DNA of 64,000 nt from Rhodococcus sp. KBS0724 (GCF_005938745.2 NZ_VCBX02000001.1:1321501-1385500), one strand, 5' to 3'; positions 34,620 through 44,347 are shown, counted from the stretch's first letter. Translations and numbers: made by a program. The notes: a model not told the origin generated them from the letters alone.

Positions 34620-35450
34620 ATGGAGAAAGCCAAGCGATTGGGCCTTCCCGGCGAGTTGGCAGCCGAGTTCGCGGGAACCATGATCTTGATCTTGTTCGGC
34701 GTCGGGGTTGTGGCGCAGGTGGTGTCCGGCGGAAGCGGCGGGGGTCTCGGTGGTCATGACAGCATCGCGTGGGCCTGGGGGCTGGGCGTCATGTTCGGCA
34801 TCTATGTCGCCGGCCGGGTGACGGGTGCTCATCTGAACCCTGCGGTGACGTTCGCCTTTGCGATCTTCCGGGGATTCTCCTGGCGCAAGGTGCTGCCGTA
34901 CACGCTGGCGCAGACCGCGGGAGCTTTCGTCGCGGCGTTGATCGTTCGGTGGAATTACAACGACATGCTCAACGCCATCGATCCCGGACATACGACGGCC
35001 ACGCAGACGATCTTCTCGACGATGCCCGGAAACGGAACGCTCCCGGTCAGTCTCGGCTCGGCACTGATCGATCAGATCATCGGCACGGCCATCCTGCTGT
35101 TCCTCATCGTCGCCGTCACCGATTCTCGCGGAACTCCGCCGCTCGCGAATCTCGCGCCCTTCGTCGTCGGATTGATCGTGGTGGGAATCGGATTCGCCTG
35201 GGCGACCAACGCGGGTTACGCCATCAACCCGGCACGCGATTTCGGTCCACGCTTGGCGTCCTTCGTCACCGGCTACGGCAGTGCGTGGCGAGACCAGTAC
35301 GGGAGCTTGTATTTCTGGGTGCCGATTGTGGGACCCCTGATCGGCGCTCCGATCGGAGTTTTCCTCTACGACAAGCTGGTTGGACGATTCCTACCTGACG
35401 ACGAGTCTGTGGAGAAGGTGGCCGATGAGCCGGCCACGATACCGGCGTAA
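34620..35450 (+). CDS. glpF: Glycerol facilitator (aquaglyceroporin, MIP family)
   Basis: 276-aa channel with six helices and two NPA boxes: GAHLNPAVTFAFAIF and AGYAINPARDFGPRL, the second followed by Asp-Arg typical of glycerol-permeable members. Starts at ATG 34620 (MEKAKRLGLPGELAAEFAGT) after GAGGGTGG; a GTG 6 bases earlier is possible. It is the first gene of the glpF-glpK-glpD operon. Glycerol uptake is the assigned role. Confidence 0.93.
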   Translation: MEKAKRLGLPGELAAEFAGTMILILFGVGVVAQVVSGGSGGGLGGHDSIAWAWGLGVMFGIYVAGRVTGAHLNPAVTFAFAIFRGFSWRKVLPYTLAQTAGAFVAALIVRWNYNDMLNAIDPGHTTATQTIFSTMPGNGTLPVSLGSALIDQIIGTAILLFLIVAVTDSRGTPPLANLAPFVVGLIVVGIGFAWATNAGYAINPARDFGPRLASFVTGYGSAWRDQYGSLYFWVPIVGPLIGAPIGVFLYDKLVGRFLPDDESVEKVADEPATIPA

Positions 35451-35515
35451 TGCCGGATCGACATCTCTGACAGCAATTCTCTTGCACGTTCTTTCAACAC
35501 CAAAGGGGTAGCACG

Positions 35516-37024
35516 ATGGCGCAGTTCGTAGCCGCGATAGACCAGGGGACCACCTCCACGCGTTGCATGATCTTCGATCACAGTGGGCACGTGGTTGCCG
35601 TCGAACAGCACGAGCACACACAGATCTTTCCGCAGGCCGGTTGGGTCGAACACGATCCGATCGAGATCTGGGACAACGTCCGCAATGTCACCGCCGGCGC
35701 TTTGGCGAATGCGGACCTGACCGCGGCCGACATCGCGTCCGTCGGAATCACGAATCAGCGTGAGACAGCGGTGGTGTGGGAACGAGCGACCGGGAAACCC
35801 GTCTACAACGCAATCGTCTGGCAGGACACCCGCACCGATCGGATCTGCACGGCGCTCGCCGGCGATGACGGGCCCAAGAAGTACACAACGGTCACCGGAT
35901 TGCCCCTCGCAACGTACTTCTCGGGTCCGAAGGTCAAGTGGATACTCGACAACGTCGACGGTGCTCGCGACAAGGCCGAAGCCGGCGAGTTGTGCTTCGG
36001 CACGATGGACACCTGGGTGCTGTGGAACATGACCGGCGGCGTCGAAGGCGGAGTGCACGCCACCGACCCGACCAACGCGTCTCGCACCCTGTTGATGGAT
36101 CTCGACACTCTCGCTTGGGATTCCGCGATCTGCGCCGACATGGGAATCCCCGAATCGATGCTTCCCGAGATCCGTAGCTCGTCCGAGATCTTCGGATTCG
36201 TCCGTGAGCGTGGCACGTTGTCCGGAGTGCCGATTGCCGGCATTCTCGGTGATCAGCAGGCCGCCACCTTCGGTCAGGCCTGCCTCTCGCCCGGCGAAGC
36301 GAAGAATACCTACGGAACCGGCAACTTCGTGCTCCTCAACACGGGCACCGAAAAGGTGATGAGCAAGAACGGATTGTTGACGACGGTCTGTTACAAGATC
36401 GGCGAGCAGCCCACGGTGTACGCACTGGAAGGATCGATCGCCGTAACCGGTTCGCTGGTGCAGTGGCTGCGGGACAACCTCGGAATGATCAGCACTGCAG
36501 CAGATATCGAGGTGGATGCGCGTTCGGTAGACGACAACGGCGGGGCGTATTTCGTGCCTGCGTTCTCGGGTCTGTTCGCCCCGCACTGGCGTGCGGACGC
36601 CCGCGGCGCGATTGTCGGTCTGACCCGGTTCGTCAACAAGGGCCACCTTGCCCGCGCTGTCCTCGAAGCGACCGCCTATCAGAGCCGTGAAGTCATCGAC
36701 GCGATGAACCTCGACTCGGGTGTCGATCTGAAAGTTCTCAAGGTCGACGGCGGCATGGTGGCGAACGAACTCCTCATGCAGTTCCAAGCCGATCTGCTCG
36801 ACGTCGAGGTGATCCGTCCCGTCGTGGCCGAGACCACGGCATTGGGCGCGGCCTACGCCGCCGGCCTCGCGGTCGGGTACTGGGGGAGCGAGGACGACAT
36901 CCGCAGCAACTGGGCGAAGGACAAGAGTTGGACACCGTCGATGGATTCGGCCGAGCGCGAGCGGTTGTACGCCGGCTGGCAGAAGGCCGTCACTCGGACA
37001 CTCGACTGGGTCGACGCGGACTGA
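35516..37024 (+). CDS. glpK: Glycerol kinase GlpK
   Basis: 502-aa FGGY kinase phosphorylating glycerol to sn-glycerol 3-phosphate. N-terminal phosphate-binding [75 protein letters not shown] (the catalytic-loop family), [12 protein letters not shown], and the FGGY signature region [20 protein letters not shown]. Length is normal. The ATG at 35516 has an upstream AAAGGGG. It sits 65 bases after glpF. Confidence 0.96.
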   Translation: MAQFVAAIDQGTTSTRCMIFDHSGHVVAVEQHEHTQIFPQAGWVEHDPIEIWDNVRNVTAGALANADLTAADIASVGITNQRETAVVWERATGKPVYNAIVWQDTRTDRICTALAGDDGPKKYTTVTGLPLATYFSGPKVKWILDNVDGARDKAEAGELCFGTMDTWVLWNMTGGVEGGVHATDPTNASRTLLMDLDTLAWDSAICADMGIPESMLPEIRSSSEIFGFVRERGTLSGVPIAGILGDQQAATFGQACLSPGEAKNTYGTGNFVLLNTGTEKVMSKNGLLTTVCYKIGEQPTVYALEGSIAVTGSLVQWLRDNLGMISTAADIEVDARSVDDNGGAYFVPAFSGLFAPHWRADARGAIVGLTRFVNKGHLARAVLEATAYQSREVIDAMNLDSGVDLKVLKVDGGMVANELLMQFQADLLDVEVIRPVVAETTALGAAYAAGLAVGYWGSEDDIRSNWAKDKSWTPSMDSAERERLYAGWQKAVTRTLDWVDAD

Positions 37025-37072
37025 TCGCGACGCCCACATTTCTACTTATTTTCAAGTGAAGGAACAGTTTTC

Positions 37073-38782
37073 ATGAGCACAGCACAAGCATTGAGCCCGT
37101 CCTCGCGGGCGGAGTCGCTGAAGAAGTTGGAAGAAACCGAACTCGACGTCCTGGTCATCGGCGGTGGTGTGGTCGGCGCGGGTAGTGCGCTCGACGCCGC
37201 AACTCGCGGTTTGAAGGTGGGCTTGGTGGAGGCTCGCGACTTCGCGTCCGGAACCTCGAGTCGGTCCAGCAAGTTGTTCCACGGCGGTCTGCGTTACCTC
37301 GAGCAGTTCAATTTTGCGCTCGTGTTCGAGGCACTGCGTGAGCGGTCCCTGGTACTGAACTCGCTGTGCCCGCATCTCGCGAAGCCGGTGCCGTTCATCT
37401 ACCCGCTCGAGAAGCTGATCGACCGGCCGTACGTCGGTCTGGGTATCGGCGTCTACGACGTCATGGGCGCCGGCCGTGGGGTTCCCTCACACCACAAGCA
37501 TGTGGGCAAGAAGAAGACTCTCGAATCGTTCCCTTCCGGAAAGCGTTCTGCCATCCGCGGTTCGGTCAAGTTCTACGAGGGTCAGGTAGATGATGCCCGG
37601 CACACGATGATGCTGGCGCGCACGGCCGCCGAGTACGGCGCGCTGTGCGTCAACAGCACACGCGTCGTCGGTTTCCTCCGCGAGGAGGACCGGGTTGTCG
37701 GGGTGAAGGCCGTCGACTTGGAAACCGGTCGCGCGTTCGAGATCCGCGCTCGCCAGGTCATCAATGCGGCCGGCGTGTGGACTGACGAGATTCAGGAAAT
37801 GGTCGGTGGGCGAGGACAATTCCAGGTCCGCGCGTCCAAAGGTGTGCACCTCGTTGTCCCGCGTAACCGCATCAACTCCTCGACCGGAATTATCACGCGG
37901 ACCGAGAAGAGTCTGCTGTTCGTGATTCCGTGGGGAAGCCACTGGATCATCGGCACAACGGACACCGACTGGAACCTCGACCTCGCGCATCCGGCAGCCA
38001 GCCGAAGCGACATCGACTACATCCTCGGTCATGTCAACAAGCTCCTTCAGGACGAGTTGACGCACGAGGACGTCGTCGGCGTGTATGCAGGACTGCGTCC
38101 GTTGCTGTTCGGCGAATCGGATTCGACCAGCACACTTTCGCGAGAACATGCGGTGTCGAGTCCGGTTCGTGGTTTGACCGTGGTGGCCGGTGGCAAGTAC
38201 ACCACTTACCGCGTGATGGCCAAGGACGCAGTGGATTCGGCGGTCCACGGTCTGGAGCAGAAGGTGCCGAAATCGTGCACCGAGCGTATTCAGTTGGTGG
38301 GCGCCGACGGTTACTTTGCCGCGCACAACAATCGGCACCTCACCGCTGAGCGCACCGGACTGCACGTTTCGACTATCGAACACCTACTGGGACGCTACGG
38401 CACGCTGGCGGACGAGTTGTTCGCACTCATCGAGGCGCGACCGGAGTTGGGCCGACCGTTGGACTCCGCCCCCGAGTACCTCAAGGCGGAGATCCATTAC
38501 GCCGCGAGCCACGAGGGTGCGCAGCATCTCGACGACATTCTGACCCGTCGTACTCGTATCTCCATCGAGGTCACCGATCGCGGCGACGCGGCAGCTGCCG
38601 AAGTAGCGGAACTGGTTGCACCGGTGTTGGGTTGGACAACCGAGCACATCGCCGAGGAGATCGAGCACTACCGGTTGCGCGTCGCAGCAGAGCGGGAATC
38701 TCAGGAGCAGCCCGACGATCTGACCGCGGATGCGGCACGGTTGGGTGCACCTGACGTTCGTACGGGTGTGACCGTAGGGTGA
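37073..38782 (+). CDS. glpD: Glycerol-3-phosphate dehydrogenase GlpD
   Basis: 569-aa FAD enzyme oxidising glycerol 3-phosphate to dihydroxyacetone phosphate and feeding electrons to the quinone pool at the membrane. FAD site: DVLVIGGGVVGAGSALDAATRG (GxGxxG); then SGTSSRSSKLFHGGLRYLEQ and the conserved central GIGVYDVMGAGRGVPSHHKH. The C-terminal helical domain ends around HIAEEIEHYRLRVAAERESQ. Ribosome binding site GAAGGA before ATG 37073. It completes the glpFKD operon, followed by a bidirectional terminator. Confidence 0.95.
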   Translation: MSTAQALSPSSRAESLKKLEETELDVLVIGGGVVGAGSALDAATRGLKVGLVEARDFASGTSSRSSKLFHGGLRYLEQFNFALVFEALRERSLVLNSLCPHLAKPVPFIYPLEKLIDRPYVGLGIGVYDVMGAGRGVPSHHKHVGKKKTLESFPSGKRSAIRGSVKFYEGQVDDARHTMMLARTAAEYGALCVNSTRVVGFLREEDRVVGVKAVDLETGRAFEIRARQVINAAGVWTDEIQEMVGGRGQFQVRASKGVHLVVPRNRINSSTGIITRTEKSLLFVIPWGSHWIIGTTDTDWNLDLAHPAASRSDIDYILGHVNKLLQDELTHEDVVGVYAGLRPLLFGESDSTSTLSREHAVSSPVRGLTVVAGGKYTTYRVMAKDAVDSAVHGLEQKVPKSCTERIQLVGADGYFAAHNNRHLTAERTGLHVSTIEHLLGRYGTLADELFALIEARPELGRPLDSAPEYLKAEIHYAASHEGAQHLDDILTRRTRISIEVTDRGDAAAAEVAELVAPVLGWTTEHIAEEIEHYRLRVAAERESQEQPDDLTADAARLGAPDVRTGVTVG

Positions 38783-38787
38783 TTTGT

Positions 38788-38833
38788 GCTGTGCGCCTTT
38801 GTCAACCGTGGGCGGTTATCAAAGGCGCACAGC
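38788..38833. terminator. Bidirectional terminator between glpD and ltrA
   Basis: GCTGTGCGCCTTTG (38788-38801) pairs exactly with CAAAGGCGCACAGC (38820-38833); AACCG/CGGTT form an inner stem. It overlaps the last codons of the ltrA remnant. Confidence 0.88.
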
Positions 38834-40025
38834 GGTTCGGCGGGTGCGCCGCACCTGCGCGTACTCGTAGCCGTTCTGCCAGGCCACGGTCAGGACGAGC
38901 ACCCAGATGATCCACGTTGCGCTCATGTGAGTGCCGGCAAAGCCGACGATCAAGGGAATTGCGGTGCACGGCAGCGCCCACCCCAGGAGCCACCGCGAAT
39001 CGGAACGGGCAAACAGTCCGGCAATGGCGCTGATTCCGAAATAGGCTGCGACGCTTCCGCACAGCAGCCACCGCAGGCTTGCCGGGGTGTGTTCGGCTCC
39101 GTGTTCGGTGGCTGCGCCCAATCCGGCGACCAGTACTGCGATGGCGCCGGTGGTGAAGCAGTGCAGTGCCATGTCGATCCGCGCCGGGAAGGTGCCGGAA
39201 CGTAGGTGTGGGACACCGGCATTGCCGTACAGCAGGGACAGTGACCACATCGCGGCAAGCAGAACGAAGGACGACGGCCAGGCTGACGACCGTCGAGTCC
39301 CAGACCAGTTTCGACGCTGCGGAAATGACCAGGATGACGCCCTCGCCGAGCACGATGATGACGTACAGGCCGAGGCGTTCGGCGAGATGCGCCCGATCGG
39401 AGTGCAGGGCTTCGAGTTCGGGAATCCGGTCGTCTTTGTTGCCGCGGAATCTGATGACCCGGTCCAGTTTTTCCTGCGCGTCCTCCATGACGGCGGACCC
39501 GGATACCACAAACATGATGAGCAGATCGATCGTGACGCCGACTGCCCACAGCCAGTACCGGGCGTCGCCCTCGACCCAGAACGAGATGATCCAGGGCACG
39601 ATGCCCAGCGACATCTGTGCGATCGGCCAGTCCACCACGATCTGGCCGTCGCGCCAGACTCGGCCCGCCAGCAACCGGACGGCGACGTACGCGACGGCAA
39701 AGGCCAGGGCGTGGTTCTCTTGAATTCCCGCGACGGCGGCCATCATCACGGCCAACCCGAACATCGCGATCAACATGCTCGGAATGCGCACGCGATCCCC
39801 GGCGACGTTGCCGTACATCGTGAAACACGCCCACGCAGTCCAGAATGCGAGGTAGAGCAGGGCATAGAGACCGAAGTCCGACCAGTTCGGCGCGCCGTGG
39901 AGTAGATGGGCGAGCTGTCCGATGCCCGCGACAACAACGAGGTCGAAGAACAATTCGATCCATGAGGCGTGGCGTTCGAGCACCGATTCCTGGCTTTGGC
40001 TCTGCGGTTTTTCCGACTCCGACAT
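38819..40025 (-). pseudogene. ltrA: Frameshifted low-temperature-requirement A (LtrA) family membrane protein
   Basis: The N-terminal part (from ATG 40025, MSESEKPQSQSQESVLERHA, then SWIELFFDLVVVAGIGQLAH) runs in one frame to about 39270 and has the LtrA signature ELFFDLV and several helices; the rest (FVLLAAMWSLSLLYGNAGVP to the stop at 38819) continues in another frame. The total span of 1207 bases is 402 codons plus one, so a single extra base (or two missing) near 39264-39276 breaks the gene. There is no stop before the shift on the intended frame, so a sequencing error is possible. Substrate unknown. It follows TetR and ADH in the same direction. Confidence 0.8.
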
Positions 40026-40093
40026 GGTGGAAAGTATCCGCCATCGGCTCAGACACTGCAGGTGAGCGCCGCATTTGTCCGTTTTTGCGAAGG

Positions 40094-40675
40094 TCAGACT
40101 CTGGGCCACCACGGCGGCATCTGGTCGCGCACACTGTTGGCCCAGCATTCGGCGTCGGTCTCGTCGGATGACGCCCAGGCCTCGACAGACGCAGTGAGAC
40201 CACCCGAGACAAATGCTGCCGCGGCGACTGGATCCGCGTCGAGAGCAGCGCCTTGGGCATGCCAGATGCCCAAGGCGATATCGACCCGTCGAGCGAACAT
40301 CGCAGTGAGCGAGCGACGAAGCGGCGCGGACGCGTCGGAGTCGAACCCGACGCGGAAGTTGTGCCGTTCGTCGGTCACCAGTCGGAAGGCCGCCACGAGG
40401 GTCTCCTGGAAATCCTCCGCCAACTGTGCGACGGACTTTCCGGCGGTGCCCGGCACATCCAGGAGCCGATCGATGTCCGTGGTCAGCATTTCGGTGAGGA
40501 GATCGGCGACGCTCGAATAGTGCGTGTAGAACGTCGTACGCCGGACGTCGGCGTGGCGGCACAGTTCGCTCACGCTGATGTCGTCGAGTGGGTGCTCGCG
40601 CAGAGACACCCGCAGCGCATTGCGGAGGTTCGCGACCGTACGAAGGCTGCGGGGGTCTGGTGCGCGTTCGATCAT
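40094..40675 (-). CDS. TetR-family regulator
   Basis: 193 residues: HTH TVANLRNALRVSLREHPLDDISVSELCRHADVRRTTFYTHYSSVADLL at residues 13-60. The C-terminal domain is of the TetR_C_33-like type with long helices. Its ATG overlaps the ADH stop by 4 bases (ATGA), so it is cotranslated with the alcohol dehydrogenase. Probably it represses this operon through the palindrome at 41862 (inference). Ends 69 bases before the ltrA start. Confidence 0.85.
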   Translation of the reverse strand: MIERAPDPRSLRTVANLRNALRVSLREHPLDDISVSELCRHADVRRTTFYTHYSSVADLLTEMLTTDIDRLLDVPGTAGKSVAQLAEDFQETLVAAFRLVTDERHNFRVGFDSDASAPLRRSLTAMFARRVDIALGIWHAQGAALDADPVAAAAFVSGGLTASVEAWASSDETDAECWANSVRDQMPPWWPRV

Positions 40676-41778
40676 GGCATCGTGAGAACGGCCTTGACCG
40701 CGACGCCCGACTGGGTGTCCGCAATCGCCTTCTCGATCTGATCGAACGGGTAGGTGGTGATGAGTTGGTCGAACGGGAACATGCCGGCCTGGTACATCGC
40801 GATGAGTTCGGGGATGAAGATCTGTGGCACGGAATCACCCTCGACTGCGCCGATGAGAGTCTTTCCTGCACCGGAGACCAGGCCGAGCGGGATGGTCGCA
40901 CCGGGCTTGCCGACACCGACCAGCGCGATGGAGGCGCCGAAGCGGGTGGCGTTGACGACGTTCTCGATGACAGCCGGAATCGCCGTCGTGTCAACGGCAT
41001 ATGCCGCACCGACGCTGTCGGTGATCTCCATGATCCTGGCGACGACGTCGTCAATCCGGCCGTTGACGACGTGTGTTGCGCCGAGTCGCTTGGCGAATTC
41101 GAGTCGCTCGTCGAGTACGTCGACCGCGATGATGGTGGTGGCTCCGGCAACCTTGGCGCCCATGATGGCGGAGAGGCCGACCGCACCGGTACCGCTGACG
41201 ACGATGCTGGAACCGGCGGGGATGTTCAGCGAGTTGAGGACTGTTCCGGCGCCCGTCTGGATTCCGCAGCCGAGCGGGCCGACGATGTCGAGGGGTACGT
41301 CCTTGGAGATCTTCACGGCGTTGCGGGCTGCGACGATGGCGTGGGTGGCAAAGGATGACTGGCCGAAGAAGGATCCGTGCATCTCACCTCCGTCGGGCGC
41401 TGACATCGTGCCGGTTCCGTCTTCGCGGACGCCGGCGATGTTGAGCATCATGAACTTGGTGCAGTAGGCCTCACGTCCGGCGAGGCAATTGAGGCAATGG
41501 CCACAGGACGCAAACGACACGGCTACGTGGTCGCCGACGGCCAGATCGGTGACGCCGGATCCGATTTCCTCGACGATGCCTGCGCCTTCGTGGCCGAGAA
41601 CCATCGGGAAGGCGCCGGGGAGATCGCCGTGAACTACTGCGAGGTCGGTGTGGCACAGGCCGGACGCGACGATCTTGACGAGAATTTCGGCGGGCTGCAG
41701 ATTGTCGAGCACAACATCTTCGAAGGAGAACGGGGAGTCGGTGCCCCGGACGACTGCGGCGTGAGCGGTGGTGGTCAT
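40672..41778 (-). CDS. Zinc-dependent NAD(P)-alcohol dehydrogenase (aryl-alcohol type)
   Basis: 368-aa medium-chain dehydrogenase oxidising primary alcohols. Catalytic zinc ligands C42 (SGLCHTD), H63/E64 (GHEG) and a Cys near 172 (GPLGCGIQTG); structural zinc C92, C95, C98, C106 (CGHCLNCLAGREAYC). The Rossmann motif is VVSGTGAVGLSAIMGAKVAG, with D after TTIIAVDVL suggesting NAD. It resembles aryl-alcohol dehydrogenase of the XylB type. Coupled with the TetR gene downstream. The neighbouring flavin monooxygenase suggests alcohol/terpenoid catabolism but no direct link is seen. Confidence 0.9.
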   Translation of the reverse strand: MTTTAHAAVVRGTDSPFSFEDVVLDNLQPAEILVKIVASGLCHTDLAVVHGDLPGAFPMVLGHEGAGIVEEIGSGVTDLAVGDHVAVSFASCGHCLNCLAGREAYCTKFMMLNIAGVREDGTGTMSAPDGGEMHGSFFGQSSFATHAIVAARNAVKISKDVPLDIVGPLGCGIQTGAGTVLNSLNIPAGSSIVVSGTGAVGLSAIMGAKVAGATTIIAVDVLDERLEFAKRLGATHVVNGRIDDVVARIMEITDSVGAAYAVDTTAIPAVIENVVNATRFGASIALVGVGKPGATIPLGLVSGAGKTLIGAVEGDSVPQIFIPELIAMYQAGMFPFDQLITTYPFDQIEKAIADTQSGVAVKAVLTMP

Positions 41779-41861
41779 GAACGTGCCTTTCTCGTTTCCC
41801 CGTTCCGCTGGGCCTCGAGATGTGATGCGGCGGCGGGCGATGCAATCACCTTACGCTTTTT

Positions 41862-41875
41862 TCGACAGTTGTCGA
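41862..41875. promoter_or_regulatory. Palindrome in the ADH promoter region
   Basis: TCGACAGTTGTCGA is a perfect 6-bp-arm inverted repeat about 85 bases upstream of the ADH start (minus strand). It is the best candidate operator for the coupled TetR. Confidence 0.55.
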
Positions 41876-42045
41876 TAAATCGAGACGAGATTGTCGAGTC
41901 GAGTTCGGTTGTCCGAGATTTTGCTGCAACGGTGCTGGTAGGAGGCGAACCTGTCCGTTTTGGCGAGCTCAGTGCCTATGCTGTTCGTTGAGTGATCTGG
42001 ATCATATTTTCTGGTGAGGTGGTAGTTGTGCGTGGAGGCAGTGAC

Positions 42046-42798
42046 GTGGCTCTGTCAGCGGCGGACTACGACCGTGTCTTTGCGATACTCGACTACTGCT
42101 CGACTGCGAAGACGTTGGACGAACTCAAGGGCCTTCTCATGGTGGCCCTGCACGATCATTACCGCTGCCCCAACACCACCTTCCTCGTCGGTCCCACGTT
42201 CACGTCGGCCTTCGCGGATCCGAATCCGGTGACCACCGGTCGGATCACTCCGATTCTCGACGAGTATCAAGCGCGGTGGTATCCCGACGACGTCTTCGCG
42301 ACAGCGCAATCACGGGCGACCTTGATGTCGTCGCCGGCCATCACCCACACCCAATTATCCGATGTGCCATCGGAATCGGCGACATACCTCAGTGACTTTC
42401 TGTATCGCAAGCGGTTGCACAGCGCGGCGGTCATGCACCTCCAACTTGCTCACGGCGTTCACGGATTGGTCGGGATTTTCGATTCCGAGGGCAAAGATCT
42501 GTCTGCGACCGACGTGGCGGGTTTGGGAATTGTGGGTCGGCAATTATCACTGTTGTGTCAGACCTTGCCCGGTCAGTCCAACCCGAGTTGGCAGGAAAAG
42601 CTGACGCGTCGCCAGCGGGATCTTGCCGAATTGCTGGCCGACGGCCATACGAATGACGAGATCGCGGTGATCTTGTCATTGAGTCCCGATACGGTGAAGA
42701 AGTACGTCAGCCGGATCCTTGCCGTTCTGCATGTGCGCAATCGTGCGGAGTTCGTGAAGTTGGTCTACCAGCAGAAATTGGCCGATCGGCCGGCCTGA
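42046..42798 (+). CDS. LuxR-type transcriptional regulator
   Basis: About 250 residues. The N-terminal 185 residues (ALSAADYDRVFAILDYCSTA; then GAF/PAS-like LSATDVAGLGIVGRQLSLLC) are a sensor-like region without recognised motifs. The C-terminus is a GerE HTH: LTRRQRDLAELLADGHTNDE, then IAVILSLSPDTVKKYVSRIL. GTG 42046 has GGAGG 7 bases upstream (TGGAGGCAGTGAC); the GTG at 41992 gives 18 more residues with no ribosome binding site. It precedes the flavin monooxygenase by 95 bases and may activate it. No response-regulator receiver domain. Confidence 0.85.
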   Translation: MALSAADYDRVFAILDYCSTAKTLDELKGLLMVALHDHYRCPNTTFLVGPTFTSAFADPNPVTTGRITPILDEYQARWYPDDVFATAQSRATLMSSPAITHTQLSDVPSESATYLSDFLYRKRLHSAAVMHLQLAHGVHGLVGIFDSEGKDLSATDVAGLGIVGRQLSLLCQTLPGQSNPSWQEKLTRRQRDLAELLADGHTNDEIAVILSLSPDTVKKYVSRILAVLHVRNRAEFVKLVYQQKLADRPA

Positions 42799-42819
42799 AA
42801 GTATCCACTTTCGTGCACT

Positions 42820-42833
42820 GTGACTCGCGTCAC
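42820..42833. promoter_or_regulatory. Palindrome upstream of the flavin monooxygenase
   Basis: GTGACTCGCGTCAC is a perfect 5-bp-arm palindrome 60 bases before the monooxygenase start. With its flanks it reads TGTGA-N6-TCACT, one base off the CRP consensus, so cAMP-CRP control or LuxR binding is possible. Confidence 0.5.
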
Positions 42834-42892
42834 TCGCTCGATAGCCTGTGTGTGCACGGCCAAGAATTGGCCAACGGCACGAGGAGACACCG

Positions 42893-44059
42893 ATGAGCAG
42901 GCTTCGTTTCGGGTATTTCATGGCACCGTTTCACGTCCCAGGTCGCAATCCGACGGCAGCGTTGCAGCGCGATCTCGAACTGGTCGAACATCTCGACCGG
43001 TTAGGCTACGACGAGGCATGGTTCGGTGAACATCACTCTGCCGGAAGCGAAATCATTGCATCACCGGAAATCATGATTGCCGCGGCGTCGCAGCGGGCGC
43101 CGCGAATTCGTTTCGGAACCGGCGTGACGTCACTGTCGTATCACAATCCCCTGTGGGCAGCTGATCGAATCATGCAGTTGGACCACCTGACTCACGGTCG
43201 AACGATCTTCGGCGTCGGGCCCGGATCGTTGCCCACCGACTCGGCGATGATCGGACTCAACCCGACGGACACGCGAGAGTTGTTGCAGGAGAACCTCGAC
43301 ATCGTCGTTCGGCTTCTCCGTGGAGAGACGGTATCGGCAAAGACCCGCACTCACGAGCTGTTCGACGCGAAGCTGCAACTTGCCCCGTATTCGGAAAACG
43401 GTATCGAAATCACCGTTGCCGCAGTCGCTTCCCCGACCGGTCCACGACTGGCCGGTACACACGGTCTGGGTTTGCTGTCCATCGGCGCGACTCTGTCCGC
43501 CGACGGTTTCGATGCGCTGGCACATCACTGGAACGTCATGGAGGAGCGCGCAGAAGCCAACGGCACCACGGTGGACCGTCGTCGGTGGTCCTTGGCCGGG
43601 CCGTTCCACATTGCGGAAACCGAAGCGGAAGCGCGCAAACAGGTGGAGTACGGAATCGAGGAGTGGTTCGACTACTTCCAACACGTTGCGGCCTTCCCTC
43701 AGATGGCGGTCTCCGGTGCTCGGTTGAACGAGATGATCGACTTCGTCAACGAGGCCGGAATCGGCGTTATCGGCACGCCCGAGCAGGCTCGGCGTCAGGT
43801 GCAGCGACTGTGGGATCAGTCCGGTGGATTCGGGTGCATGCTGCAGATGGGACACGACTGGGCGAACCCGCAGGACACGCGTCGTTCGGCAGAGTTGTTC
43901 GCGCAGGAGGTCTTTCCTCATTTTCAGGGGCAGGCGCAGGCCACGCTGGATGCAGCAGAGCATGCACGGGCGGTCCGTGAGGGACATGCGAAGGCGCAAC
44001 TCGACGCGGTTGACCACATGACGAAGAAGTATGCCCAAGAGATCGCAGACAAGGCCTGA
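42893..44059 (+). CDS. LLM-class flavin-dependent monooxygenase (LimB-like)
   Basis: 388-aa luciferase-like monooxygenase using reduced flavin. N-terminus MSRLRFGYFMAPFHVPGRNP, followed by EAWFGEHHSAGSEIIASPEI (LLM signature), GTGVTSLSYHNPLWAADRIM, and HLTHGRTIFGVGPGSLPTDS. The C-terminus is long and helical, ending KYAQEIADKA. The overall look resembles limonene 1,2-monooxygenase LimB from R. erythropolis, known from memory; other alkane/terpenoid monooxygenases are possible. ATG 42893 is preceded by GAGGAG. A small unknown protein follows with 1-base spacing. Confidence 0.85.
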   Translation: MSRLRFGYFMAPFHVPGRNPTAALQRDLELVEHLDRLGYDEAWFGEHHSAGSEIIASPEIMIAAASQRAPRIRFGTGVTSLSYHNPLWAADRIMQLDHLTHGRTIFGVGPGSLPTDSAMIGLNPTDTRELLQENLDIVVRLLRGETVSAKTRTHELFDAKLQLAPYSENGIEITVAAVASPTGPRLAGTHGLGLLSIGATLSADGFDALAHHWNVMEERAEANGTTVDRRRWSLAGPFHIAETEAEARKQVEYGIEEWFDYFQHVAAFPQMAVSGARLNEMIDFVNEAGIGVIGTPEQARRQVQRLWDQSGGFGCMLQMGHDWANPQDTRRSAELFAQEVFPHFQGQAQATLDAAEHARAVREGHAKAQLDAVDHMTKKYAQEIADKA

Positions 44060-44060
44060 C

Positions 44061-44339
44061 GTGTACATCGCGGTAGAGGAAGGCCGGGTCAGCGTCGAGG
44101 ATGCGAGGAACTCGCGGGACTTTCATGTCGAGGTGCCGTCGGACATGACAGAGCATGAACTCGACGAGGTGCTGCGCGCTCAGGATTTCGGCTATGTGCG
44201 CGGTGCACGCGCTTTCATTCTGACGAGGCGGATCGAGTACGCCACTGAAGACGTGACGGCGATGGTCGACTACGCCTGCAGTAAGGGCTGGATCGACGAG
44301 GAGGGAAAAGCCGTGCAGGCCCACATCGTTCGCCGGTAG
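44061..44339 (+). CDS. Small hypothetical protein coupled to the monooxygenase
   Basis: 92 aa from GTG 44061 (VYIAVEEGRVSVEDARNSRD), immediately after the monooxygenase stop. A frame from 44031 overlaps the monooxygenase and adds ten residues. Acidic-to-neutral protein with a likely mixed alpha/beta fold (DMTEHELDEVLRAQDFGYVR; ATEDVTAMVDYACSKGWIDE). No known family recalled. The 1-base distance implies a functional partner, perhaps a flavin- or substrate-handling accessory; this is inference. Confidence 0.65.
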   Translation: MYIAVEEGRVSVEDARNSRDFHVEVPSDMTEHELDEVLRAQDFGYVRGARAFILTRRIEYATEDVTAMVDYACSKGWIDEEGKAVQAHIVRR

Positions 44340-44347
44340 TGGCTTTT

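Noticed and set aside
35366..37039. 557-codon open frame antisense to glpK
   Set aside because: It mirrors glpK, which has full family motifs; composition is His/Arg-rich and there is no ribosome binding site. It is a GC-driven antisense frame.
38802..41186. A 794-codon minus-strand open frame across ltrA, TetR and alcohol dehydrogenase
   Set aside because: Only the LtrA part is real; the rest lies in the wrong frame of TetR and ADH and is Arg/Pro/Ser-rich shadow translation common in high-GC DNA.
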